A stretch of DNA of 64,000 bases from Chelativorans sp. (GCF_031180965.1 NZ_JAPSLH010000004.1:62001-126000), one strand, 5' to 3'; positions 53,902-62,702 are shown, counted from the first letter of the stretch. The notes: a model not told the origin generated them from the sequence alone. Program-made: numbers and translations.

Positions 53902-55242
53902 TCAGCGGATGACGATGCCTTCGCCCAGGCTGTTCTTCAGTTCGGCCTCCAGATCCTGCACCGCCTGCTCAGGCGTCTTCTGGCCCGTCCAGGATGCTTC
54001 CAGCCCAGCCCACATGGCATTCCAGTAGGTGCCGAACTCGGCGTTGTTGGGCATGGCGTTGGCGTGCGGCAGCAGGCGCTCGGTCGCCTCCCGCGCCCAG
54101 CGGTCATTGGAGTAGAGGTCGATGTTCGACTGCTGCTTGGTGATGCCCAGATGCGCCGACTTGATGGCATGCAGTGTGTTGATGCGCGGTTCGGAGGCGA
54201 TCTTCACCAGTTCCGCCGCGATCGCAACCTCATCCTCGTTGTCCTGCTTGGTCAGCACATAGACGAGCGGATGGGTGAGCGTGTTGGCCTTGCCGCCCTC
54301 GCCTGCCGGAATCAGCGAGAAGGAGATGCTGCCGAAGAAATCCTTCAGGCCTTCCTGGTTGGTGTAGCGCGCATAGTGCCAGGTGCCACCGTGCCAAATG
54401 CCGGCCTTGCCGCTCGCCACTTCCGCCCACCACTGGTCGTTCGGCGTGCCGATATGGTTCTTGCGGGTCACGCCCGCGGCGACGGCATCGACGAAGAACT
54501 GGTAGAAGCGCTGCATTGCAGCCTTGTCGAGGACGAGCTTGCCGTCCTCTTCCATGACGCCACCGAAGCTCGTGTAGAACTGCCAGTAGTCCGGGCCGTT
54601 GTTGGGGCGGGGATAGAAGCCGTAACCAGCGGGCACCACGCCCTGGTCCACCATCTTCTTGGCGTCTTCCAGCACATTGGCGAGCGTGTACTCGCCGCTC
54701 TGGACCTTGTCCGCCAGCCCGTCGAGATCGGCGTCCGTATAGCCGATCTTGCGCATGTACTCCTTCCAGAAGAAGAAGGGCCGCGCCTCGGCGTCCTGCG
54801 GCAGGCCGTAGACGACCCCGCCATAGGACGCAACTTCGAGCAGATTCTCGTAGATGTCGTTGATGGGCCAGGCGTCGAGATTGACGTAGTCCTCGATCGG
54901 CACGATCAGCCCGGATTGGGACCAGGGGCCGATATCCTCATGGCCGGTCACGAGGATGTGCGGCACGTTGCCCGCCTCGGCGGCAAGCGTTACGGCCTGC
55001 TTGAAATCGTCCCAGGTGTTGTCCACCTTCTTCTCGACGGTGATGTTCAGCTCCTCGCCGCGCACCGCCGCCTCGCGCTCCAGAAGATCGGCGGCAATGT
55101 CGATCGCGTCGACACGGTAGACGTCATTGGGGCTGCTGCCGCCCGCCCAGACGCGGATGGTCACATCCTCCGCCAAGGCATAAGTCGCGCTTGAAGCAAG
55201 AGCCACCGCCGCGACGGTGGACCTCAATAGATGCTTCGTCAT
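53902..55242 (-). CDS. Extracellular solute-binding protein (family 1)
   Basis: 446-residue periplasmic binding protein with a Sec signal peptide (STVAAVALASSATYALA, cleavage near residue 24). A type I solute-binding fold follows: IRVWAGGSSPND near 29, NVPHILVTGHEDIGPW near 92, YGLPQDAEARPFFFWK near 144 and IWHGGTWHYARYTN near 283. It carries many aromatic residues, as expected for stacking on sugars. It is the first gene of the phosphodiester operon and therefore under direct control of the operators upstream. Confidence 0.92.
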   Translation of the reverse strand: MTKHLLRSTVAAVALASSATYALAEDVTIRVWAGGSSPNDVYRVDAIDIAADLLEREAAVRGEELNITVEKKVDNTWDDFKQAVTLAAEAGNVPHILVTGHEDIGPWSQSGLIVPIEDYVNLDAWPINDIYENLLEVASYGGVVYGLPQDAEARPFFFWKEYMRKIGYTDADLDGLADKVQSGEYTLANVLEDAKKMVDQGVVPAGYGFYPRPNNGPDYWQFYTSFGGVMEEDGKLVLDKAAMQRFYQFFVDAVAAGVTRKNHIGTPNDQWWAEVASGKAGIWHGGTWHYARYTNQEGLKDFFGSISFSLIPAGEGGKANTLTHPLVYVLTKQDNEDEVAIAAELVKIASEPRINTLHAIKSAHLGITKQQSNIDLYSNDRWAREATERLLPHANAMPNNAEFGTYWNAMWAGLEASWTGQKTPEQAVQDLEAELKNSLGEGIVIR

Positions 55243-55366
55243 CTCGTACGTTCCTCCTTGCGTTTTCCGTCAGGTTTAGGGCGGCAACCAGGACCGTGGC
55301 GGCGAAAGTTGATGGCCGAGCCCACGGCTTCCTCCCTAGTGCCCTTCCCTGACAGTCAGATGACAG

Positions 55367-55382
55367 ATGTGCACGTGTGCAT
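55367..55382. promoter_or_regulatory. LacI-type operator candidate 1
   Basis: ATGTGCACGTGTGCAT, a 16-bp imperfect palindrome with CACGTG at its centre. It shares its core and eleven of sixteen positions with the second site 45 bp away (centre to centre), a distance close to an integral number of helical turns, as for repressors that bind cooperatively. Probably bound by the LacI protein of the operon. Confidence 0.55.
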
Positions 55383-55411
55383 TCTTTTTATTTCAGGCTG
55401 ATCCCTCTATA

Positions 55412-55427
55412 TTGCACACGTGTACAG
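55412..55427. promoter_or_regulatory. LacI-type operator candidate 2
   Basis: TTGCACACGTGTACAG, a palindrome centred on CACGTG; TGCACACGTGTACA deviates from perfect symmetry at a single pair. It lies directly downstream of TATATT, which could be a -10 box for the plus-strand transporter gene. The site may control both divergent transcripts. Confidence 0.55.
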
Positions 55428-55474
55428 TCCCATGCACGATGCCGCCCGTCAAATGTTTTTCCGTCGGGCGCAGC

Positions 55475-55542
55475 GTCTTCGGAAGACTCGCGTTTAGGAA
55501 GACGGCAAACCATTTTGCCGTCTGGAAGGCCCCTGCCGGGGC
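55475..55542 (+). promoter_or_regulatory. Structured 5' leader of the Na/Pi transporter
   Basis: Three perfect hairpins in a row: GTCTTC/GAAGAC (55475-55487), AGACGGCAAA-CCAT-TTTGCCGTCT (55500-55523) and GCCCC-TGCC-GGGGC (55529-55542), ending 20 bases before the ATG. None has a T-tract. The arrangement could be a leader that modulates translation or transcript stability; no known riboswitch class is recognised. Confidence 0.4.
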
Positions 55543-55562
55543 ATGATCGGGAAACGAGCTGA

Positions 55563-57233
55563 ATGAGCGGGTCCGTCTTCTTTTTGCATATGGCCGGCGC
55601 CATCGCGTTGCTGCTTTGGGCGACACGCATGGTGCGCACCGGCGTGGAGCGGGCTTATGGCGAGGCGCTGAAGCAGCGGCTGCGCCGCACGCTGCGCAAC
55701 CCGCTGCTCGCGACCGCGGCGGGCCTGGCTCTCGCCGTCGCGCTGCAAAGCTCGACCGCGGTGACCCTCCTCGTCGGCTCATTCGCCGGTTCGGGCGTGG
55801 TGACGGGCCTGGCCGGCATCCTTGCCGTGCGCGGCGCGGAGGTCGGTTCGGCGCTCGTCGTCAAGATCCTGAGCTTCGATCTGGCGCTGCTCGTGCCCCT
55901 CTGCCTTCTCGCCGGCACCGGGATATTCATGGCCACGGAGCGCCGCTCGTGGCGCCAGGCGGGGCGTATCCTCGTCGGCATCGGCCTTCTGATCCTGTCC
56001 CTGCAGATGATGGGAGAGGCCGCGGAGCCGCTGCGCCAGAGCCGGCTCGTGCCGCTGATCGTCGGCTATCTCTCATCCGACCCGATCACCGCCTTCCTGC
56101 TTGCCGCCGTCGTCACCTATCTCTTCCATTCGAGCATCGCCGCCGTCCTGCTGCTCGCCACCTTCGCCGCGCGGGGGATCGTCACGCCGGAGCTGGGCGT
56201 GGTGATGGTGCTCGGCGTCAATCTTGGCAGTTCCTTCATCGCGCCGATGCTGACGCGCGGCGCGCCGGCCGAATGCCGTGTCGTTCCCCTCGGCAACCTC
56301 CTCATGCGCGGCGTCGGCTCGGTGCTGGGGCTTGCCGCAGTGATGTTCTTCAACCCGCCCTTGGCGTTGCTCGGGAGCGATGCGGCGGACCAGGTCATCC
56401 ATGCGCATATCGCGTTCAACCTGCTCATCCTCGTTGCAGGCATCCCCCTTTCCGGTTTGGTGCTGCGGGCGACGGAAGCGTTGGTGGCGCTATCGCCGGG
56501 CCCCACCCCGGAAGAGAAGCAGAACGCACTGTTGAGCGAAAGCACCGCCCTGGACGAGAACGCGCTGGAGCATCCGCAGCAGGCGCTCGCCAACGTCACA
56601 CGCGAGGCGGTGCGCATGTGCGAGACGGTCGAGTTCATGCTTTGCCGCGTTCTCGAACTCTACGAAAAGCCGGACCGGGAGGCGATCCAGGCGCTTGCTG
56701 ATCTCGACGACTCGCTCGACCGCCGCCATGCGGCAATAAAACTCTATCTTGCCCGCATCAGCCGGGAGGACATGACAAAGGACGAGGCGCACCGGTGCCA
56801 GGAACTTCTCGGCGTTTGCGTCAAGCTGGAGCAAGTGGGGGACATCATCGTCCGCAACCTGCTTGCGCATGTGAGACGAAAGATGGAACGAGGCGTCGAA
56901 TTCACGCCAGAGGGCTGGCGCGAGCTTTCCGACTTCCATGCCGCGGTGCTTGCCAATGCTCGACTTGCCTTCAATCTGCTGGTGACGCAGGACCCGGAGA
57001 CGGCGCGCAAGCTGGTGGCGGAGAAGGACCGGCTGCGCGATGTCGAGAAGACGATGAGCCAGCGCCATTTCGAGCGCCTTCGCAAAGGCGCCGAGCAGAG
57101 TTTGGAAACGAGCTCGATCCATCTCGATACGATTCGCGATTTCAAGCAGATCAACTCGCTGCTCGCCACGCTCGCCTATCCGGTGCTCGAGGCGCAGGGG
57201 TTGCTGCGCGGTACGCGCCTTAAATCGGCCTAG
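55563..57233 (+). CDS. Na/phosphate cotransporter with PhoU-like domain
   Basis: 556 residues: an N-terminal membrane half (about 1-310) with the inverted-repeat signatures QSSTAVTLL near residue 63 and HSSIAAVLL near 186 that mark the NptA/SLC34 phosphate carriers. A C-terminal helical PhoU-like region (about 335-545) follows. It moves phosphate with sodium, and the bacterial PhoU-fused form may work in export or uptake. It is divergent from the GDPD/IMPase transporter operon, whose enzymes would release phosphate inside the cell, and shares its regulatory region. Confidence 0.9.
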   Translation: MSGSVFFLHMAGAIALLLWATRMVRTGVERAYGEALKQRLRRTLRNPLLATAAGLALAVALQSSTAVTLLVGSFAGSGVVTGLAGILAVRGAEVGSALVVKILSFDLALLVPLCLLAGTGIFMATERRSWRQAGRILVGIGLLILSLQMMGEAAEPLRQSRLVPLIVGYLSSDPITAFLLAAVVTYLFHSSIAAVLLLATFAARGIVTPELGVVMVLGVNLGSSFIAPMLTRGAPAECRVVPLGNLLMRGVGSVLGLAAVMFFNPPLALLGSDAADQVIHAHIAFNLLILVAGIPLSGLVLRATEALVALSPGPTPEEKQNALLSESTALDENALEHPQQALANVTREAVRMCETVEFMLCRVLELYEKPDREAIQALADLDDSLDRRHAAIKLYLARISREDMTKDEAHRCQELLGVCVKLEQVGDIIVRNLLAHVRRKMERGVEFTPEGWRELSDFHAAVLANARLAFNLLVTQDPETARKLVAEKDRLRDVEKTMSQRHFERLRKGAEQSLETSSIHLDTIRDFKQINSLLATLAYPVLEAQGLLRGTRLKSA

Positions 57234-57351
57234 CGGCAGTTGGCTCAAGACAAGGCAGGCGCCGCCTACCCGTGTGCGCTTTGACGGCGGAGGCGGTTCG
57301 TTTAGGAATAGGAGCTAAAGTACAACCCGTTGGATTGAGCAAGGGCGCTCC

Positions 57352-58182
57352 ATGGCAAGCCGCGAAACGAGAAATGGCGACCGAGGCGGCCTTCAGGACA
57401 GGTCGGCGGGACGCCTGGGACGAGCCATCGGCTTCATACGGGAGCGCGGGCCGCTCGAGCCTCTGCGGCTGGTCCGCCGCCACGGCATCGCCGAAAGCGG
57501 TCGGTTCGTTCTGCGCAATGTGAGGCATGTGGTCGCCGACCGCCTTGCCCGGAATTGGGACCGCAAATACGGGGTCGACACGGCAGGTTCCATCCGGCTG
57601 GATTCGCTCGATGTCGTCGGCCCCAACCGGGACAAGGGGAACGAGTGCGTCTGCACCTCACCCAAGTCGTTCCGCTTCATCATGAAAAACCTGCCGTCCA
57701 ACTTGTCGGACTATACGTTCATCGACATCGGCTCGGGCAAGTCGCGCACGCTCCTCCTGGCCTCGCATTACCCGTTCCGCGCTGTCGTCGGCGTGGAATT
57801 CGCACGCGAACTGGTGGAGATCGCCCGGCGCAATGTCGAGCAGTATAGGGATCCCGAGCAGAAGTGCCGCGCGATCTTTGTCGTCGAGGCAGATGCCACG
57901 ACCTACGACTTTCCGGAGACGCCCCTGCTCGTCTATTTTTACAATCCCTTTTCCAAAGACCTGTTCGACATCGTGCTCGGGAATCTCGTCTCTTCGCTCG
58001 AGCGGTATCCGAGGGGCTGCTTTGTCGTATACGGGAGCTCCAGCCATCGTGCGATCGACTGGGCACGACCGGCGATCCGCGAGACTGGAGTGTTTGACGA
58101 GCTGAACGTTCCGCCCATGCCGCATTTTCTCGATGCGGTGCGGACGATCGACTACGCCGTCTTCCGCTACCGGAGGGCGTGA
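57352..58182 (+). CDS. Class I SAM-dependent methyltransferase-like protein
   Basis: 276 residues. A basic N-terminal region of ~100 residues is followed by a Rossmann methyltransferase core with motif I FIDIGSGKSRT at about 123-133 and an acidic post-strand residue in VVGVEFAREL near 147. A VYFYNPFS stretch near 194 occupies the position of the catalytic NPP-like loop. The lysine and serine after the glycines are slightly unusual. Substrate unknown; the neighbouring deacetylase and ATP-grasp genes suggest polysaccharide or small-molecule modification. It converges with the deacetylase gene across 11 bp. Confidence 0.75.
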   Translation: MASRETRNGDRGGLQDRSAGRLGRAIGFIRERGPLEPLRLVRRHGIAESGRFVLRNVRHVVADRLARNWDRKYGVDTAGSIRLDSLDVVGPNRDKGNECVCTSPKSFRFIMKNLPSNLSDYTFIDIGSGKSRTLLLASHYPFRAVVGVEFARELVEIARRNVEQYRDPEQKCRAIFVVEADATTYDFPETPLLVYFYNPFSKDLFDIVLGNLVSSLERYPRGCFVVYGSSSHRAIDWARPAIRETGVFDELNVPPMPHFLDAVRTIDYAVFRYRRA

Positions 58183-58193
58183 CCCGCTTCCCG

Positions 58194-59228
58194 CTACATG
58201 AACTTGAACGCCAGGCCGGACAACAACGCCTCGACATAGCGCCTCTTCTGAAAATGGCCGTTGAGCGAAACGCGGTTGAAGGCGGTCGGACGGTGCAGGT
58301 TCTGCTCGGTCAGCACGCCCGGCTGCGTGGTGACGGCAACCGCAAAGCCCGCGCGCGCCGCCGCGTCGATCTCCCGGGCTCCCACAGCGGCAGGAAACCC
58401 ATACGGGTAGGCAAATGAAGCCGGATACCGGCCGACATAGTTCTCGACGGCTTTCGCCGAGGATGCAATCTCCTCATGAAGCCGGGCATCGCTCACGCGG
58501 CGCAAGTTGACGTGGGTGAGCGTATGTGCGCCGAACCTGGCGAGCGGATCTCCCGCCAGGGCGCGCAATTCGTCGGCGTCCATGGTCAGATCGGACACGA
58601 TCGCCAACGGATCTATTCCGCAGCGCAGCGCCAGATCATCAATGCGCCTCACAGCCTCATCCTCGTCGATCGTCTCGACAAAGTTGGCAAAACGGTCATA
58701 GGCGGCCAGCTTCTGAGCGGGCGTACTCACTTCGAGGCGTTCACTGCCGGCGCCGAAATCGAAATCGATCCGCTCCCTCTCGGCCAGGAGCGCAGCAGCC
58801 GTTTGCCACCACATCGAGCGAGACCTCTCGACGAAGCCCGCGGTGATGAAGATCGTGTAGGGGACACCATGCTTGCGAAACACCGGCGCGGCATGCTCAG
58901 CGTTGTCGCGGTATCCGTCATCGAGCGTGAAGCTTACGAAGCTGCGTATGTCGGAGGAGTCTGCAAGAAGCCGCGGCAGATCCTCCACGGCTACCGGAAC
59001 GAGCCCGGCTTCCAGACAGAGGCCGAGCGCGTCGTCCAGGAACTCGGGCGTCACCGCTAGCCCCGCATTGGGGTCGGGGGAGAGCCCGCGCGAGGGCCTG
59101 ACGTGATGCAGCGTGAAGATCACGCCGCGGCCGGCGGCCGAAGGCCACCAGGAGTGCGCACGGGATAGAGCTATGACCTCGAGGCCTGTCCGGATCAGTG
59201 CGTATTTGAACGATCGTCGTGTCGACAT
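58194..59228 (-). CDS. Polysaccharide deacetylase (NodB homology domain)
   Basis: 344-residue carbohydrate esterase family 4 protein that removes N- or O-acetyl groups from sugars. The catalytic TLDDGY is at 101-106 and the metal-binding HxxxH in GAHTLTHVN near 224; YPYGFP near 265 is a typical later motif. There is no clear signal peptide, though a short hydrophobic patch lies at residues 9-21. The ATG has GGGGAGCCC upstream. It is 32 bp downstream of the ATP-grasp gene on the same strand, so the two are probably one operon. Confidence 0.88.
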   Translation of the reverse strand: MSTRRSFKYALIRTGLEVIALSRAHSWWPSAAGRGVIFTLHHVRPSRGLSPDPNAGLAVTPEFLDDALGLCLEAGLVPVAVEDLPRLLADSSDIRSFVSFTLDDGYRDNAEHAAPVFRKHGVPYTIFITAGFVERSRSMWWQTAAALLAERERIDFDFGAGSERLEVSTPAQKLAAYDRFANFVETIDEDEAVRRIDDLALRCGIDPLAIVSDLTMDADELRALAGDPLARFGAHTLTHVNLRRVSDARLHEEIASSAKAVENYVGRYPASFAYPYGFPAAVGAREIDAAARAGFAVAVTTQPGVLTEQNLHRPTAFNRVSLNGHFQKRRYVEALLSGLAFKFM

Positions 59229-59260
59229 CCGTGGGCTCCCCGCCAATCTGCCGCCGAGGC

Positions 59261-60484
59261 TCAATAGATCTTGAAGAAGCGCCTTGTCAGCACGCGCCAG
59301 GCAGTGAGCGGGATGTCGATCAGCGCCGGCATAATGTCGGCTGGCGAAAATGTCGCCCAGGCGCGCACGGAAGCAAAGGACCGCAAATAGGCCCCGACCG
59401 TCAGCCGCCCGGCGGGAACCAATCTCCCGGCTGCCGCCATGTCGCGCACGAGATACATCCAGGACACCCCGGTTCGGGCGGGCGCCGGCGGCGCCAACTC
59501 ACCATCCTCGGCAGCCTTCCAGAGCATGGCGCCGAGATCGACACCGGCGGCGGCGGCAAGCGCGAACCAAGACCACGGGCGCGGATTGACGTCGAGCACA
59601 CGCAGTTTCCCGTCGCGCGCGTCGTGCTTGAACTCCACCTCGACCAGTCCTTCATGCCGGATAGAGCCGAGGAGGCGCCGCGCCGATTCGATCGCCTGCG
59701 GCTCCTCCACCACCTCGACGAAGGTGCTGGTGTAGCCGAACTCGATTGGATATTGCCTTGTCCTCCGGGCCGTGAACTCAGCCACCGGCTGGCCCGCCCT
59801 CCACAGCGCGGCATAGGAGAACTGACTTTCTCCCCCGCCGGGAATGAGCTCCTGAACGACGACATTCTCCACCCCAATCTGCCGCGCGGCGTGCTCAAAG
59901 GCAGCCGCAAAGGATGCGCGATCATCGGCGCGGGCGACCTTCGCCCGCGAGAAGTCGTCATGGCCTCCGCCCATATTGGGCTTCAGGACAACCGGGAAGC
60001 GAACCTCGACTCTGGCGGCCTCTTCCACAGAAGCGAGATGATAGGTGGGCGGGAAGTCGACGCCGAGCTCGGCTGCACGGCGATATAGAAGTGGCTTCTC
60101 ACAAAGCCATCTCAGGTCTTCCCAAGGAGGCAGAAGGATCCTGTAGGCGGACGAAAGCGGGCCAATCGCTTGCGAGACGAGCCGCACCTCCGCGTCGCCG
60201 GCAGGCACGAGGAGAAAGCCGGCCAGACCGCATTCCTTCGCCGCCTCCAGAAGAAACGGTACCGCGTCCGGATCGCCCGGCCCTCGCCAATGCAGCGTTC
60301 GGCGCACATAGCGGGACCAACTGGGCAGCGGGTTGTCGTTGCTGATCAACCACACCGGAACTTTCTGGCGGCCAAGGCTGCGCGCCAGCGCCAGCGTGCC
60401 GTGCGCGCCCCCAAGGATCACGATGCCCGTAGGGCGTTTCGCGACGCCCGAACGATCCTGCGGTGCGTTGCCTTGCATTCCCAT
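59261..60484 (-). CDS. ATP-grasp superfamily ligase
   Basis: 407 residues. An N-terminal Rossmann-like domain (VILGGAHGTLALARSLGRQ near 22-40) precedes an ATP-grasp core with VVLKPNMGGGHDDF near 169, VVQELIPGG near 211, and the metal and phosphate site VEVEFKHD ... VLDVNPRPWSW near 290-315. Such proteins form an amide or ester bond on a carboxylate using ATP (carboxylate-amine ligase type). With the adjacent deacetylase this suggests modification of an amino sugar or surface glycan, but the substrate is unknown. Confidence 0.82.
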   Translation of the reverse strand: MGMQGNAPQDRSGVAKRPTGIVILGGAHGTLALARSLGRQKVPVWLISNDNPLPSWSRYVRRTLHWRGPGDPDAVPFLLEAAKECGLAGFLLVPAGDAEVRLVSQAIGPLSSAYRILLPPWEDLRWLCEKPLLYRRAAELGVDFPPTYHLASVEEAARVEVRFPVVLKPNMGGGHDDFSRAKVARADDRASFAAAFEHAARQIGVENVVVQELIPGGGESQFSYAALWRAGQPVAEFTARRTRQYPIEFGYTSTFVEVVEEPQAIESARRLLGSIRHEGLVEVEFKHDARDGKLRVLDVNPRPWSWFALAAAAGVDLGAMLWKAAEDGELAPPAPARTGVSWMYLVRDMAAAGRLVPAGRLTVGAYLRSFASVRAWATFSPADIMPALIDIPLTAWRVLTRRFFKIY

Positions 60485-60719
60485 CCTACGGCAGACCCGA
60501 CCTTTCTTATCGGAAAGAGCTTAGCTTTGGCCTGCTTCCCGCGGAAAACAGCATATCAAGGACGGCGTTAAAAAACCGCTCCCCCTGCCGCAGCACCGCA
60601 GAGAGGCGATCCTCGGTTCATATGGACACCGGAATCGCCGTCCCTGTCCCGTCCTCGTGAAGCTCGACATCGCCCGCCTCGGGGCCGCAGAAGGCGAGGC
60701 CAGTTTGGCTGGAGGCCCG

Positions 60720-62702
60720 CTACACAGGGCGCGAGCCGCCGCTGATGATCGCCCGCACGCGCATCACGGCATATGGCTTGAGGGCAATCGAGCTCCCCGC
60801 CGGCGGATCGTCGTCGCGCTGGAAATAGCCGGGGTCACCGACGGCTTCAGCAAAGCTTTCCTGATCTAGCATTCGTATCCCGCCGCCCGAAAATCCCTCC
60901 GGCAGGACCACAGTTTGCGGCGAGGCGGTCAGATTGGCGGCCCAGAGGACAAGGCCACCCTCACCTCCATAGGCAAGCGCGGCGATGCGCTGCGGATCAT
61001 CCGGAACGATGCCCAGCCCGGGAGCGCCAGCCGCACGGGAGGCCTCGCGCAACACGTGATAGAGCGGATAGACGGCAGCGTCGGGCATATGATCAAAATA
61101 AGGTTGATCATATTCGGTGCTGGCGTATGCGATCCCGAGCTCGCCCGCCGGCGCGCCCATGATCAGGCGCTCGACACCCGCGCGCGCCGCGGCGGCAATA
61201 TAGCCGAGCGACCAGGCGGCGGCGAACACACCGCGCTGACGCGGATCCATGCGCGCCATCGTATAACGCCCGTTGTCCGGATTGGGCGTGGCGGGCCCGT
61301 AGGGATTGTCATCGAGCCCGATATTTGCGGGCCCCAGCCAATGGGGCTTTCCGCCGCTCAGCATACTGGCAGACTTGATGACCGCCTCGATCGTGGAGAG
61401 CGTCTCCATGACCGAATCATCGTCGCTGTGGTGGACCAGCGCCGAGGTGAGATGCGTCACGAAATCGAGCGGCGCCGCGGGCGGCATGTTGCGGTTGAGC
61501 TCAGCGAAAAAGCCGAAAACGCCGCCGCCGACCAGGACATTCGAAAAGACCCCTCGCGCCGCCTCGGGTATGCGGGCAATCGCCGCGCGGTCCGCCTCGC
61601 CTACCGGATTCATCTGGAGAAGCGGCTTGGCCGGCACTGCGACCACCGCCTCAGGCTCAATATTCGCTCTTTCCAGGGCACGAGCGACGCCTTCAAGCTC
61701 GGCGCGCGGCTCTTTGCCATTGGACACCGTTATTTCCAAGGCCATGGGGCTCCCGATGAGAGCGGCAGTATCGCGATAGCGCGTCAGCAGTTCGCTACCC
61801 TCGCCCGCGGACGGGTCCAGGCGGCAGTGCAGGAAGGCGGGCCTGACCTGCCGAATGAGCTCCGCCACACTTTGTGCTTCATTCAGCCGACCTCGCGGCA
61901 GGCTGAGACCGATCCGCGGCATTTTCCACTGATCCGGGCCGTCCTGCCGGAGGGTCACGGGGTATGGCTGGCGCGGAAGCGCGGCGGCCCGGCTACCCCT
62001 TGCGGCACCCGAGAATGTCAGGGTGACGCTCTGCCGAAGCTCGTCGCCGGCTTTCACGACATAAGGAAAGCCCCATTCCAGCAGCCGCACATAGGTCTTG
62101 AACGACGCGTCGGTCCAGTTGCGGTGATCCTCCATCTCCCACGCGTCGCCCTCCATCATGCATGTGGCGCTGATGCCGGGCGGCAGCTCAATTGTTAGGG
62201 AGCGGATGTTTTTGAAATTCTGGTAAGGCGCGATGAACTCGGGGAAGCTCGACTGCTCCGACGTGCCATCGACGTAACCTACCGTTACAGGGCGACTGGC
62301 CACACCTTCAAGCGGGTGGAGAACGACAAAGCCGGTGCGGCAAGTAAGGAAATCCTGCTCCGGCCGGGCAACGGCGCTGAAGCGGATGCGTCCGTCGAGC
62401 GCACCCTCGATTTCGCCGCGCCAGTCGATTGCGCCGTCCTTGGTCCGGCAGCGGACATCGAAATGCACCGAAAACTGCTCTTCCTGCTGGTCGATTCGGA
62501 GGTTTGATATCTGGGGATTTGCGGTGCCCCAGGCGCTGTCGCGAATCAGGAAGGAGACAGCCCGCAGGACCTCCGTCCCGGCGAATTTGATCCAGCGGAG
62601 GCCGCCATCCTCGAATATGGCCGTCACAGGACCGGCGCGGAGCTCCCGCCGCTCCGGGCTTGTGCTTGTGGTACCGAACAAAGCGATCGCGGCGTCGACC
62701 AT
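60720..62702 (-). CDS. Large three-domain protein resembling D-apionate lactonase
   Basis: 660 residues with three parts: an N-terminal beta-rich domain (about 1-240, beginning RAGPVTAIFEDGGLRWIKF), a central TIM-barrel-like domain (about 260-560, with PAFLHCRLDPSAGEGSE and DDNPYGPATPNPDNGR) and a C-terminal beta domain. The layout and the opening motif recall the D-apionate lactonase (ApnL) family or a glycoside-hydrolase-like relative; I hold this assignment loosely. No signal peptide. The ATG follows GGGGGAGAGGCC; an upstream in-frame region is not protein-like. No other apiose genes are in view. Confidence 0.55.
   Translation of the reverse strand: MVDAAIALFGTTSTSPERRELRAGPVTAIFEDGGLRWIKFAGTEVLRAVSFLIRDSAWGTANPQISNLRIDQQEEQFSVHFDVRCRTKDGAIDWRGEIEGALDGRIRFSAVARPEQDFLTCRTGFVVLHPLEGVASRPVTVGYVDGTSEQSSFPEFIAPYQNFKNIRSLTIELPPGISATCMMEGDAWEMEDHRNWTDASFKTYVRLLEWGFPYVVKAGDELRQSVTLTFSGAARGSRAAALPRQPYPVTLRQDGPDQWKMPRIGLSLPRGRLNEAQSVAELIRQVRPAFLHCRLDPSAGEGSELLTRYRDTAALIGSPMALEITVSNGKEPRAELEGVARALERANIEPEAVVAVPAKPLLQMNPVGEADRAAIARIPEAARGVFSNVLVGGGVFGFFAELNRNMPPAAPLDFVTHLTSALVHHSDDDSVMETLSTIEAVIKSASMLSGGKPHWLGPANIGLDDNPYGPATPNPDNGRYTMARMDPRQRGVFAAAWSLGYIAAAARAGVERLIMGAPAGELGIAYASTEYDQPYFDHMPDAAVYPLYHVLREASRAAGAPGLGIVPDDPQRIAALAYGGEGGLVLWAANLTASPQTVVLPEGFSGGGIRMLDQESFAEAVGDPGYFQRDDDPPAGSSIALKPYAVMRVRAIISGGSRPV

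Larger units (their letters stand above)
55243..55562. promoter_or_regulatory. Divergent promoter region of the binding-protein operon and the Na/Pi transporter
   Basis: 320 bp without a gene. The left third is the leader of the ABC operon. The middle (55367-55427) holds two operator-like palindromes. The right part (55475-55542) folds into three consecutive perfect hairpins just before the Na/Pi transporter start. A/T-rich tracts at 55382-55412 are consistent with promoter elements, but I cannot assign -35 and -10 boxes with confidence. Confidence 0.6.

Noticed and set aside
53656-55194. Plus-strand open frame of 512 codons over the binding-protein gene
   Set aside because: Antisense of a clear solute-binding protein with signal peptide; no ribosome site and no protein family features.
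60915-62198. Plus-strand open frame of 427 codons opposite the ApnL-like gene
   Set aside because: The minus-strand frame has a good ribosome site and a protein-like composition, while this one is rich in Arg, His and Gly without motifs.
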